A DNA stretch of 64,000 nt from DOZZ01 sp963792655 (GTDB lineage: Bacteria > Acidobacteriota > Terriglobia > Bryobacterales > Bryobacteraceae), in NCBI GenBank assembly GCA_963792655.1, contig CAWBWU010000011.1:1-64000 (forward strand). Direction: 5' to 3'. Position numbers and translations under genes: made by a program. Every line of letters begins with the position of its first letter. Positions within the stretch are counted from its first letter, which is position 1. Below the pieces are notes generated by a model. The model searched no databases. It was not told the origin of the DNA and saw only the letters and a list, made by a program, of their open reading frames with translations. Shown piece after piece: positions 35,112 to 41,853 of this stretch.

Positions 35112-36074
35112 TCACTGCACCCGGCACTTGTTCTGACTGTTGCTCCACTCCGTCTGGACGACGAAGGTTCCAAGTGCCGTGTTAACTGTTCCCTGCTGCC
35201 CATTGCAGATGTCGCCGATCTCTCCGTTGTTCGGATCGTACCAGGCGAGCGGAGGGCCCACCACGCTGGCTAATCCAACTTCGGCATCAGTAATGGTTTC
35301 GATCAACTCGTGAGACGCAACGCTGGTCTGGTTGTTAAAGGGAAGGCTGTTGTTGCCGCAACCCAAATCGCAGCCGGATCCGGCTGACATATCGGGCAGC
35401 ACGCCGTAGTAGACATTCTGCCCGTTCCGCTTAAAGGTTCCGTGGTAGGCGCAGAAGCCCCCCGCCACGCATGACAGACTTCCGCCCTGACTGATGTGTT
35501 TGCCTTTAGGGAAGTTGATCATAAAGATCGTGTTAGCGCCAGGAACCGGCAAGTGCCCCGCAGTGATTTGTGCAGATAGTTCTGCCATGATCTGTCTGTC
35601 TGTGATCGTGGCTCCATTGCGGACCGTAGCGGGAGTGATCTGCATCTTCGCCGCGAATGTCCCGTTTCCAATATGCTGAACCGGGCTGGAAGTGTTGTAC
35701 TCCGTCAACCAGGCGACGTACGACGACGCCAGGACGCCGCCGTAAAAATTCCCCAGGTTCGGCGTTCCGGAATTTACGCCCGTGGCGTAGACTCCAGTGC
35801 CGTAGATCACTTGGATCACTTTGGCATTCTGTACCAGCTTGCCGCCGTAATAATTCAAGTGAGCGCCCGCAGTGTTAATCGGGCTTGCATCTTTCAACGA
35901 GCCGACGTACTCCAAATCAACGCCATGCTTAATCAGGCTGCTGCTCGCGCCGAACTCTAGTACCGCGTTATCGTTCGCGTCCTGTTCAGTTGGACGCGCC
36001 GGGCTTCCGTAAGCTGTAACAATCAGCGTACTTGCCAATAGAGATCCCGTCAGAAATGTCTTTAAGCTATTCAT
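35112..36074 (-). CDS. Secreted EXORDIUM/phosphate-induced-1-like protein
   Basis: About 320 residues with a signal peptide (LKTFLTGSLLASTLIVTAYG). Features typical of the family are LNYYGGKLVQNAKVIQVIYG, the central ANTIFMINFPKGKHISQGG, and CVAGGFCAYHGTF with paired cysteines. A SVASHELIETITDAEVGL segment contains HELIE, close to an HExxH-type metal site but with Glu in the last place. A later GEIGDICNGQQG is also conserved in my memory of bacterial homologues. Function in bacteria is unknown; a peptidase-like metal site is an inference. ATG 36074 follows AGGAG. Confidence 0.7.
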   Translation of the reverse strand: MNSLKTFLTGSLLASTLIVTAYGSPARPTEQDANDNAVLEFGASSSLIKHGVDLEYVGSLKDASPINTAGAHLNYYGGKLVQNAKVIQVIYGTGVYATGVNSGTPNLGNFYGGVLASSYVAWLTEYNTSSPVQHIGNGTFAAKMQITPATVRNGATITDRQIMAELSAQITAGHLPVPGANTIFMINFPKGKHISQGGSLSCVAGGFCAYHGTFKRNGQNVYYGVLPDMSAGSGCDLGCGNNSLPFNNQTSVASHELIETITDAEVGLASVVGPPLAWYDPNNGEIGDICNGQQGTVNTALGTFVVQTEWSNSQNKCRVQ

Positions 36075-36157
36075 CCGTGCTCCTAGCACCTCGAAGGCTT
36101 ATGCACCCCGGGGTTCAGGGAAGTATACCAGTGTCTTAGCGTCCGAGCTCGGATGTG

Positions 36158-36715
36158 TTACTGCTGAACTTTCCTGTCCATCTGATTCATCTGCTCATTC
36201 AACTCGCTGAGCTTCGCTTCTTCCGCCCGAAGTTGAGAAACCATCTCCTGCTCCTGCGCCCGCCCCTGATCTCCCCGAACTGTCTGTTGCTCCAGTTCGG
36301 CCCTGGCGATCTTGGTCGCATCTTCCATCTGCTTCCGTTGCATCGGGTCCTGGGATTGAGCGGCTTGATCCTCGAGTTGTTTCAGAGCCGTCGCCAGGTG
36401 CTCCTTACCGGACAGATCGGACGCGAGCTGTAAACGAAAGCTCCGAAGATCCCGCTCCAACCGGTCCACGCGTTCCTGCTGCATCTGATACCGCGCAATG
36501 GCAAGTTGCAACCGCGGAACAACCGTCGAGGAGCGTTCCAGTGCCTGCCGAAGCTGGCGAACTTCCGACAGCAGTGCCTGCATAACGGCTTTGTCTCCAG
36601 ATGGATCGCCGGCCGATGGCTGTTGCGCGCACAGGGGTCTCTGATAACAACTCGCGATCAAAGTTCCTATGAAGAGAGTAAGTAATGTTCTCGGTGTAGA
36701 GCGGGCTGACGCCAT
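36158..36715 (-). CDS. Exported coiled-coil protein
   Basis: About 185 residues from ATG 36715, with a signal peptide (TLLTLFIGTLIASCYQRPLCAQ) and then almost continuous heptads (LLSEVRQLRQALERSS, RVDRLERDLRSFRLQLA, RAEEAKLSELNEQMNQMDRK). Very Gln/Glu/Arg-rich. A cysteine within the signal region (LIASC) could be a lipobox, which would make it a lipoprotein. No family is recognised; acidobacterial coiled-coil periplasmic proteins of this type are common. It lies downstream of the membrane-protein gene on the same strand, 74 bp away. Confidence 0.6.
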   Translation of the reverse strand: MASARSTPRTLLTLFIGTLIASCYQRPLCAQQPSAGDPSGDKAVMQALLSEVRQLRQALERSSTVVPRLQLAIARYQMQQERVDRLERDLRSFRLQLASDLSGKEHLATALKQLEDQAAQSQDPMQRKQMEDATKIARAELEQQTVRGDQGRAQEQEMVSQLRAEEAKLSELNEQMNQMDRKVQQ

Positions 36716-36789
36716 TTGCACACATTGTAAGCTGAACGGCTGGCGACCAACATGTGACGGTAAGCGGCGGCCTGATGGTCCCGTGAACT

Positions 36790-37764
36790 TCAATCGGTTA
36801 TCGATTCTTCATCAGAATCGACCAGCGGCCGCGCGGGCGAGCTTGGCTCTATCACTGTCCGCAAAGCCTCCATCGCGTCGAGCGACCCGGGGTTGCGGTA
36901 GACCATAGCTTGGCTAAGCGTTGTCCACATTTCCCGCTCTGCGGGCATACTCGGCGGACGGGTGAAGCCCCACGTTTTGAGTAGCAAGGGTAAGTAAAGA
37001 TCAAAGGCCGCCTTGACCCATTCGCCCCACTGCCCAGCAGCGTTGCGCGCCTGCGAAGCAGCCGCGAGGCAAGCCGCGACACCAACGCCGGGGATCCAGG
37101 ACAACGTTAGACCGCGGTGTAACCGAAACTCCAGGATGAGGTACTCGGCAACAATCAGAGCGCTGACGAACCAGAGATTCACCCAGAAGTCAGTCATGGC
37201 TCTCCGGCTGCCGAGCGTCTCGCGATAAGACTTATCCATTACAACGTTTAAGCGGCTCCAACCTTGGATGGACTCGAAACCGTACATTACGCGCGGGTAG
37301 TCCTCGAAAGCTCGCACCGCGTTGCCGAAAGACGTGAACATGACCAGGTCCTCGCGCGCCGGGAATTCGTTCGCAGCCTTGCGCAGCAGACGCCCTCGTT
37401 CGTCTGAGTTCTTGGATGCCGCATCGTTTTTCAACTCTTCATTCAGGTCGTTGATGCGGTTGTGCAGTCTCCGGAACCGCCAGCGCTGCCAATACGCCAG
37501 GCGATGGCCCAGACCAAAAAACCAATACCCCTCCAGCGCCCGGAATACAGGCCTGTTGAGCGCCATCAGGAAGAAGGCCACAACCATCGTCAGAAGTGCG
37601 AGGAACGTACTGTCCTTCAGCGGGTCGGCGCCGGCAACCTGTAACCAAAGAGGCAACACGCCGAACGCGTTCAGAATCCACGCTCCTGCGGCCACAAGCA
37701 CCACTGCGGGCACAAAAAATGCAACGACAAAGTCACGCCCGATAATCTTGTTGGCTTCGTTCAT
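36790..37764 (-). CDS. Membrane protein of unknown function
   Basis: About 324 residues from ATG 37764 (MNEANKIIGRDFVVAFFVPA). Two membrane helices lie at the N-terminus (about 12-35 and 50-70), then a basic cytosolic stretch with YWQRWRFRRLHNRINDLNEE, and two more helices in the second half (FWVNLWFVSALIVAEYLIL; IPGVGVAACLAAASQA). The C-terminal part is soluble and acidic at the end. No family recognised. It may share a transcript with the upstream glycine-zipper gene (28 bp gap) and the downstream coiled-coil gene. Confidence 0.6.
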   Translation of the reverse strand: MNEANKIIGRDFVVAFFVPAVVLVAAGAWILNAFGVLPLWLQVAGADPLKDSTFLALLTMVVAFFLMALNRPVFRALEGYWFFGLGHRLAYWQRWRFRRLHNRINDLNEELKNDAASKNSDERGRLLRKAANEFPAREDLVMFTSFGNAVRAFEDYPRVMYGFESIQGWSRLNVVMDKSYRETLGSRRAMTDFWVNLWFVSALIVAEYLILEFRLHRGLTLSWIPGVGVAACLAAASQARNAAGQWGEWVKAAFDLYLPLLLKTWGFTRPPSMPAEREMWTTLSQAMVYRNPGSLDAMEALRTVIEPSSPARPLVDSDEESITD

Positions 37765-37792
37765 TGGGAACTGGTTCGTTTCCCGATCCCAG

Positions 37793-38317
37793 TTAGTCCC
37801 GCCGGGGCGGCGGAGGCAGCGTGGTCGGGTCACCCTCCATGTCCGCCCTTTGGCGGCCATGCACTTCGCTCGAGTGGAGCTCAGTAATATCGCCTGCGCC
37901 AGTGCTCTTCAGCAACTCGGTCGCACGATGCGTTTCCCCGTGGCTGCCATGCACCGCTACCAGTACCTTGCCTGACCGAATGGCACCGTCGTATCGCTTT
38001 GCCTCAAACTCGGGAATACCCATCCCTACCAGGGCGCCGATCAACCCACGAGCCCCTGAGCCGACTCCAGCACCAGCCAGCGCGCCCATGATTGGCCCGG
38101 CAGCGATAAAAGGGCCTATCCCCGGGATAGCTAAGGCACCGATTCCGGCCAACAGGCCAATGCTTTCGCCGACTATGGCGCCGCCAGGCGTTGACTCGTC
38201 GTCGGGCATCAAAACAGAAATGTCGTTCGCACCGAAGCCCGCTTTATGCAAGGCTTCCAGGGCGAGCTGAGCGGCGGACGAGCTTTCGTAAATCCCGAAA
38301 GCTGATGTGTGGGCCAT
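37793..38317 (-). CDS. General stress protein 17M-like protein with glycine zipper
   Basis: A 174-residue protein. The N-terminal domain (SAFGIYESSSAAQLALEALH, KAGFGANDISVLMPD) is like the 17M-type domain. A Gly/Ala-rich membrane-inserting segment follows (IGLLAGIGALAIPGIGPFIA, then GPIMGALAGAGVGSGARGL), and then a VLVAVHGSHGETHRATELLKSTGA domain that resembles a duplicated half. The end is Pro/Arg-rich. Proteins of this design are often linked to envelope stress but their role is not established. First gene of a possible three-gene set on this strand. Confidence 0.65.
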   Translation of the reverse strand: MAHTSAFGIYESSSAAQLALEALHKAGFGANDISVLMPDDESTPGGAIVGESIGLLAGIGALAIPGIGPFIAAGPIMGALAGAGVGSGARGLIGALVGMGIPEFEAKRYDGAIRSGKVLVAVHGSHGETHRATELLKSTGAGDITELHSSEVHGRQRADMEGDPTTLPPPPRRD

Positions 38318-38463
38318 GTTCGACCTCCATATGCGCTGACGTCGACGATCAAGCTATTCCCTTGTACAGCGGCTGTCAAGATCCTTAGCGCTGAACGGCT
38401 GGCGGCACTGGGGAACGCATATGGGAGGTGAGCAAGTGTATACTCGCCATCCTGTTGACTAAC

Positions 38464-38481
38464 GTTGTCGAATATGACAAC
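38464..38481 (+). promoter_or_regulatory. Palindromic operator candidate before the HigBA-like module
   Basis: GTTGTC-GAATAT-GACAAC is a perfect 6-bp inverted repeat, 15 bp before the toxin ATG. TTGACT (38454-38459) just upstream could be a -35 box, so the palindrome would lie inside the promoter, where antitoxin autorepression normally acts. Confidence 0.55.
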
Positions 38482-38495
38482 TTAGCATTAAGGGA

Positions 38496-38843
38496 ATGAC
38501 GCGCCGGACGAGACCTGTTTCGTGGCTCCGACCTGCGCTCAAGGAATTCCGCACCTTTCCGGACGAGGCGCAATCCATCTGCCTGACGGCACTGACCATT
38601 GCTGCTGACGGCGGAAAAGCCGACATAGCCAAACCAATGCTCGGCCTGGGCTCAGGCGTATTCGAGATCGCCCTGCCTTTCCAGGGGAATGCGTTTCGGG
38701 TCGTTTACGCGCTTCAGATTGCTGATGAGATTTGGGTCCTGCATGCGTTCCAGAAGAAATCGACCCAAGGCATTAAAACGCCGCAGCGAGAAATAGATCT
38801 CATCAAAGACAGAATCAAACGGTTAAAGGAGATCTTGCAATGA
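38496..38843 (+). CDS. higB: HigB/RelE-type toxin (phage Gp49-like family)
   Basis: A 115-residue protein of the RelE fold variant seen in HigB2/Gp49-like toxins. It contains VSWLRPALKEFRTFPDEAQS, then FEIALPFQGNAFRVVYALQI and the family end WVLHAFQKKSTQGIKTPQRE, DLIKDRIKRLKEIL. Such toxins cleave mRNA on the ribosome. AAGGGA precedes the ATG. The stop overlaps the antitoxin start (ATGA), and the toxin-first order is the usual hig arrangement. Confidence 0.85.
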   Translation: MTRRTRPVSWLRPALKEFRTFPDEAQSICLTALTIAADGGKADIAKPMLGLGSGVFEIALPFQGNAFRVVYALQIADEIWVLHAFQKKSTQGIKTPQREIDLIKDRIKRLKEILQ

Positions 38844-39187
38844 AAAGCCAAAAGCTGGAAACCGTTAGAGGAAGCGGCAATGTGTTCAACGATCTTGGCC
38901 GCGAATCGGCAGATGCAGAACAGTTCAAGGCGCTGCTCGCCTCGGAAATCATTAAAGCCCTCGACCGTCAATACCTAAGCGTCCGCGCCGCTCACGCTCT
39001 CACCGGTTTCGCAGCAGCCGATTTCTCCCGCGTCCGCAACGCGGACCTCAACCGTTTCACCGTCGATCGCCTGATCGCAATGCTCAACCGCCTCGGGTCC
39101 CGAGTGGAGGTGAAGGTCAAAGTGCGACGGAGCGAGCCCGCTCGCCATCCGGTGCGTCCTAAACACGCTGCCGTCGAGAAAGTATAG
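38840..39187 (+). CDS. higA: HigA-type antitoxin with XRE helix-turn-helix
   Basis: A 115-residue DNA-binding antitoxin. The helix-turn-helix is in LSVRAAHALTGFAAADFSRV and NADLNRFTVDRLIAMLNRLG, the pattern of HTH_37-type HigA proteins. A basic Lys/Arg-rich tail follows (VEVKVKVRRSEPARHPVRPK). It should neutralise the upstream toxin and repress the operon through the palindrome at 38464-38481. Translationally coupled to higB. Confidence 0.85.
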   Translation: MKSQKLETVRGSGNVFNDLGRESADAEQFKALLASEIIKALDRQYLSVRAAHALTGFAAADFSRVRNADLNRFTVDRLIAMLNRLGSRVEVKVKVRRSEPARHPVRPKHAAVEKV

Positions 39188-39380
39188 GCTACCTTTCTTG
39201 GTTCGCCTTTCACGACCAAAAATCGTGCCATTCCTGTCAATAAGATCGGCGTAAAATCCGCCACACACCAGATTCGACGCCGCTACATTGACGCTGGTGC
39301 AGGTCAGAGGCGCGACTGGAGGGAGCGCACAGCCGAAAGCTCACGCATTCCGAGAATCCGAACCCAGGCCAATGCGCTCT

Positions 39381-39406
39381 CTACGTGCCGCGCGCGTGAG
39401 CAAGCG
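39381..39406 (+). repeat. 26-bp dispersed intergenic repeat, copy 2
   Basis: Exact second copy of the 26-bp element at 7379-7404, same orientation, in the 304-bp gene-free stretch between higA and ligD. The bases upstream (CAGGCCAATG) resemble those upstream of copy 1. Confidence 0.7.
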
Positions 39407-39416
39407 AAACTGAATC

Positions 39417-39476
39417 TGGGTTCGTTTGGCAATTTCACTACTTACAACGCAGCCGAAACTTGGGTTCGTTTGGCAA
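39417..39476 (+). repeat. Pair of 16-bp direct repeats
   Basis: TGGGTTCGTTTGGCAA occurs at 39417-39432 and again at 39461-39476, 44 bp apart start to start, immediately after the 26-bp dispersed repeat. Together these elements fill most of the gene-free space 39188-39491. They may be remains of a mobile or REP-like element. Confidence 0.6.
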
Positions 39477-39491
39477 AAACATACCGAAAAC

Positions 39492-40499
39492 TCACCGCTC
39501 CACCTGCGTCATCAAACACTGCTCCGGCGCTTTATCCGGCCTCCATCGTTCCAGCCGTGTTCCGTGGCGGAAGCGGCCACCGGTGAAGTGGTCGTAGCGA
39601 ACTTCGACCACCAACTCCGGCTTCAACGGCACCCACTCGGCGGACCGTTCAGTGCTCCAGCGGCTTGGGCCGCCGGGTGCTTTGCCGGTGAAGCCGGTGC
39701 CGCCGCGCAGCGCTTCCAGCTTCTTGGTCAACTCAGCTTTTTCTGATGCCGCGATGGCGGACGTGAAACCCACGTGGTGTAGCAGGCCATCGGCATCGTA
39801 GAGCCCCAGCAGCAGTGAGCCGACGACTGGCGCCTTCTCGGCATAACGGAAGCCGCCGACCACGCAATCGGCCGTGCGCAGGTTCTTGATCTTGACCATG
39901 CCTGTGCGTTCGCCGGTCTGGTAGGGCAAATCCAGCCGCTTCGCAATCACTCCGTCGAGAGTGCCGTCGAGCGTCTTCAGCCACTTCTTTGCGATCTTCA
40001 CATCGCACGTTGCGGGGGATAGTTCGAACGACTGTTGAGACACCAGGTACTTCTCCGCAAACGCATCGAGCTTCGGACGCCGTTCCCGGAGCGGCAAGTC
40101 CGCCAGCAGCGTGCCATGATCGTCCACCAGAATGTCGAACACGATGAGCCGCGACGGTGTCTCGACAGAGAGCTTCTGGATGCGCGAGGCGGCAGGATGA
40201 ATGCGCTGCAGCAGATCATCGAACGAGAGCTTGCCGTCCGTCGGAATTACGATTTCGCCATCGAGCACGAAGCTCTGCGCCTTCAGCTTCGCGCAGCGCC
40301 GCGACCAACTCCGGAAAGTAGCGCGCAAGCGGCTGGCCTGACTTTCGATTGCAGCTCCACGTGATCGCCATCGCTGAAAAGCGATGCACCGGAAGCCGTC
40401 CCACTTCGGCTCGTATTGCCAGTCGTCTCCCTCGGGCAGCTTGCGTCGACGTCTGCGCCTCCATCGGCAAGTAAGGCGGAGCGGGATCGGCAGACTCAT
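39492..40499 (-). CDS. ligD: ATP-dependent DNA ligase (LigD ligase domain as a separate gene), with frame breaks near its 5' end
   Basis: The ligase adenylates itself on the lysine of EPKWDGFR (motif I, KxDG) and seals breaks in non-homologous end joining. Further motifs are FVLDGEIVI (motif III), LDGVIAKRLDLPYQTGERTG (motif IV) and the OB domain end HVGFTSAIAASEKAEL, WVPLKPELVVEVRYDHFTGG. ATG 40499 overlaps the polymerase stop (ATGA), so pol and lig are two coupled genes rather than one fused LigD. Between 40270 and 40380 three extra bases must be removed to keep SDGDHVELQSKSGQPLARYF in frame, and the first 20 codons may also be disturbed. From 40265 to the stop the frame is clean. No Ku gene is in the window. 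Confidence 0.82.
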   Translation of the reverse strand: MSLPIPLRLTCRWRRRRRRKLPEGDDWQYEPKWDGFRCIAFQRWRSRGAAIESQASRLRATFRSWSRRCAKLKAQSFVLDGEIVIPTDGKLSFDDLLQRIHPAASRIQKLSVETPSRLIVFDILVDDHGTLLADLPLRERRPKLDAFAEKYLVSQQSFELSPATCDVKIAKKWLKTLDGTLDGVIAKRLDLPYQTGERTGMVKIKNLRTADCVVGGFRYAEKAPVVGSLLLGLYDADGLLHHVGFTSAIAASEKAELTKKLEALRGGTGFTGKAPGGPSRWSTERSAEWVPLKPELVVEVRYDHFTGGRFRHGTRLERWRPDKAPEQCLMTQVER

Positions 40500-41419
40500 G
40501 AGAGAAAGTCCTCCAGCTTCACGCGCTTCGTCTTCAGAGAGCAGCGGCTTGTACAGATCCCCGACCGCAGCAATGCGCTCGGGCATGGTGCGCAAGGTGA
40601 AGCTCTTATGACGGAAGCCCTGCGTCGACTTCTTCCCACGTGACGGGCGCGGACACTTGCGCAAACGGCTTCGGCCGCACGGAATAGACGCGAGGCCAGC
40701 GTGCGGCCCCACGCGTTCTGGTTGTAGTCGACCAGCACATGACCCGCAGGCCGCTTCGCGATCGCGGTATTCAGCGGTGATGAGCTTCGGAAATTTGCGT
40801 CTCCATGCGTCTTCGCGAAGGCCTTCGCGAACGTCCAGACCTGCTTCTGCAAAGGCCCGCGCACGATGGGCACATAGATATGAATGCCGCGCGAGCCCGT
40901 GGTCTTGGGGTAGCTCGGCATCTTCAAGTGCCTCGAGCTCTTCCCGCACGGCACAGCGCGGTCTCGAGCACTTGCTGAAACTTCGCGCCGGGCACCGGGA
41001 TCGAGATCGAAGTGCAGATAGTCGGGCCGATCCACGTCATCACACGTCGCGTACCACTGGTTGAGATCGATGCAGCCGAGGTTCACGACCCACAGCAGCG
41101 CCGCGAGGTCGTCGACGATCGGAAAATCGATGATGTTGCCCGAGGCGTGTTCGATCGAACAGGTCTTGAGCCACTCCGGCCGCGGGCTGGGCGTTCGCTT
41201 CATGAAGAAGAACTCGCCCGATGCGCCGTTCGGGTAGCGCTTCATCACCATCGCGCGATCGTTCAGATGAGGCAGCAGCACCGGCGCGACATCCGCGTAG
41301 TACTGCAGCAACTCACGCTTCGTGATGCGGGGATGTTCCCAAAACACCTTATCGAGATTGGTCAGCTTCACGGTGCGCGAGCCGATCGTCATCTCAGGTT
41401 CAATCTGGATAGCAGCCAT
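40496..41419 (-). CDS. ligD: LigD-type primase-polymerase domain protein, about nine single-base insertions
   Basis: The archaeo-eukaryotic primase-type polymerase of bacterial end joining. The intact start (ATG 41419, TVKLTNLDKVFWEHPRITKR) and YPNGASGEFFFMKRTP are in one frame up to DYLHFDLDP, the catalytic acidic motif. From about 40985 to 40540 the frame breaks repeatedly. Each break is repaired by deleting one base, after DLDP, LC, EAL, AKT, the next Gln, EYR, LAS, DAG and LLS. The corrected protein then runs through KMPSYPKTTGSRGIHIYVPI and AKRPAGHVLVDYNQNAWGRT to KRVKLEDFLS. Insertion-only breaks suggest poor local sequence rather than a true pseudogene. Confidence 0.75.
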   Translation of the reverse strand: MAAIQIEPEMTIGSRTVKLTNLDKVFWEHPRITKRELLQYYADVAPVLLPHLNDRAMVMKRYPNGASGEFFFMKRTPSPRPEWLKTCSIEHASGNIIDFPIVDDLAALLWVVNLGCIDLNQWYATCDDVDRPDYLHFDLDPGARREVSASARDRAVPCGKSSRHLKMPSYPKTTGSRGIHIYVPIVRGPLQKQVWTFAKAFAKTHGDANFRSSSPLNTAIAKRPAGHVLVDYNQNAWGRTLASRLFRAAEAVCASVRARHVGRSRRRASVIRASPCAPCPSALLRSGICTSRCSLKTKRVKLEDFLS

Positions 41420-41490
41420 GAGTCCGCCGGGTTTGCGAGCACGCCAAGGACCGGACGGCTGTGGCCTAAGAAGTGCTGCCATCCCTGAAC

Positions 41491-41853
41491 ATGGATACGG
41501 CACACTTCAAAGACCTGTTGACCACACGCAAACGCGAGTTGGAAGAAGAGATCGCGCGCGCCGGTCAGGAAGCAGTCGCAACGCCGCCGGCAGAAGTTGG
41601 CGACGAGACAGATCTTGTCACTACCACGCAGCAGCAGACCACTCTGCTCGATCAAAGCAGCCTCGCCTATCGTACGCTCACGGAAGTCAACAACGCGCTG
41701 CTGAGAATAGAGACCGGCGAATACGGCAAGTGCGTCGAATGTGGCCGCGAGATTCAACCGGCGCGGCTTGAAGCAGTGCCGTGGGCCGCTTACTGCATCG
41801 AAGATCAGCAGAAGCTCGAACAGCGCGAAGGCGTAACGACGCCGACACTCTAG
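41491..41853 (+). CDS. DksA/TraR-like zinc-finger protein with incomplete metal site
   Basis: 120 residues from ATG 41491. An N-terminal helical hairpin (TTRKRELEEEIARAGQEAV ... LAYRTLTEVNNALLRIE) is followed by the GEYGKCVECGREIQPARLEA finger. The cysteines are Cys81, Cys84 and Cys102; the fourth position is Asp105 (YCIED instead of YCIxC). The coiled-coil tip of true DksA (DxxDxA) is replaced by GDETDLVTTT. Related proteins act on RNA polymerase with ppGpp, but small acidobacterial members are uncharacterised. Divergent from ligD and convergent with pgm (4 bp overlap). Confidence 0.75.
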   Translation: MDTAHFKDLLTTRKRELEEEIARAGQEAVATPPAEVGDETDLVTTTQQQTTLLDQSSLAYRTLTEVNNALLRIETGEYGKCVECGREIQPARLEAVPWAAYCIEDQQKLEQREGVTTPTL

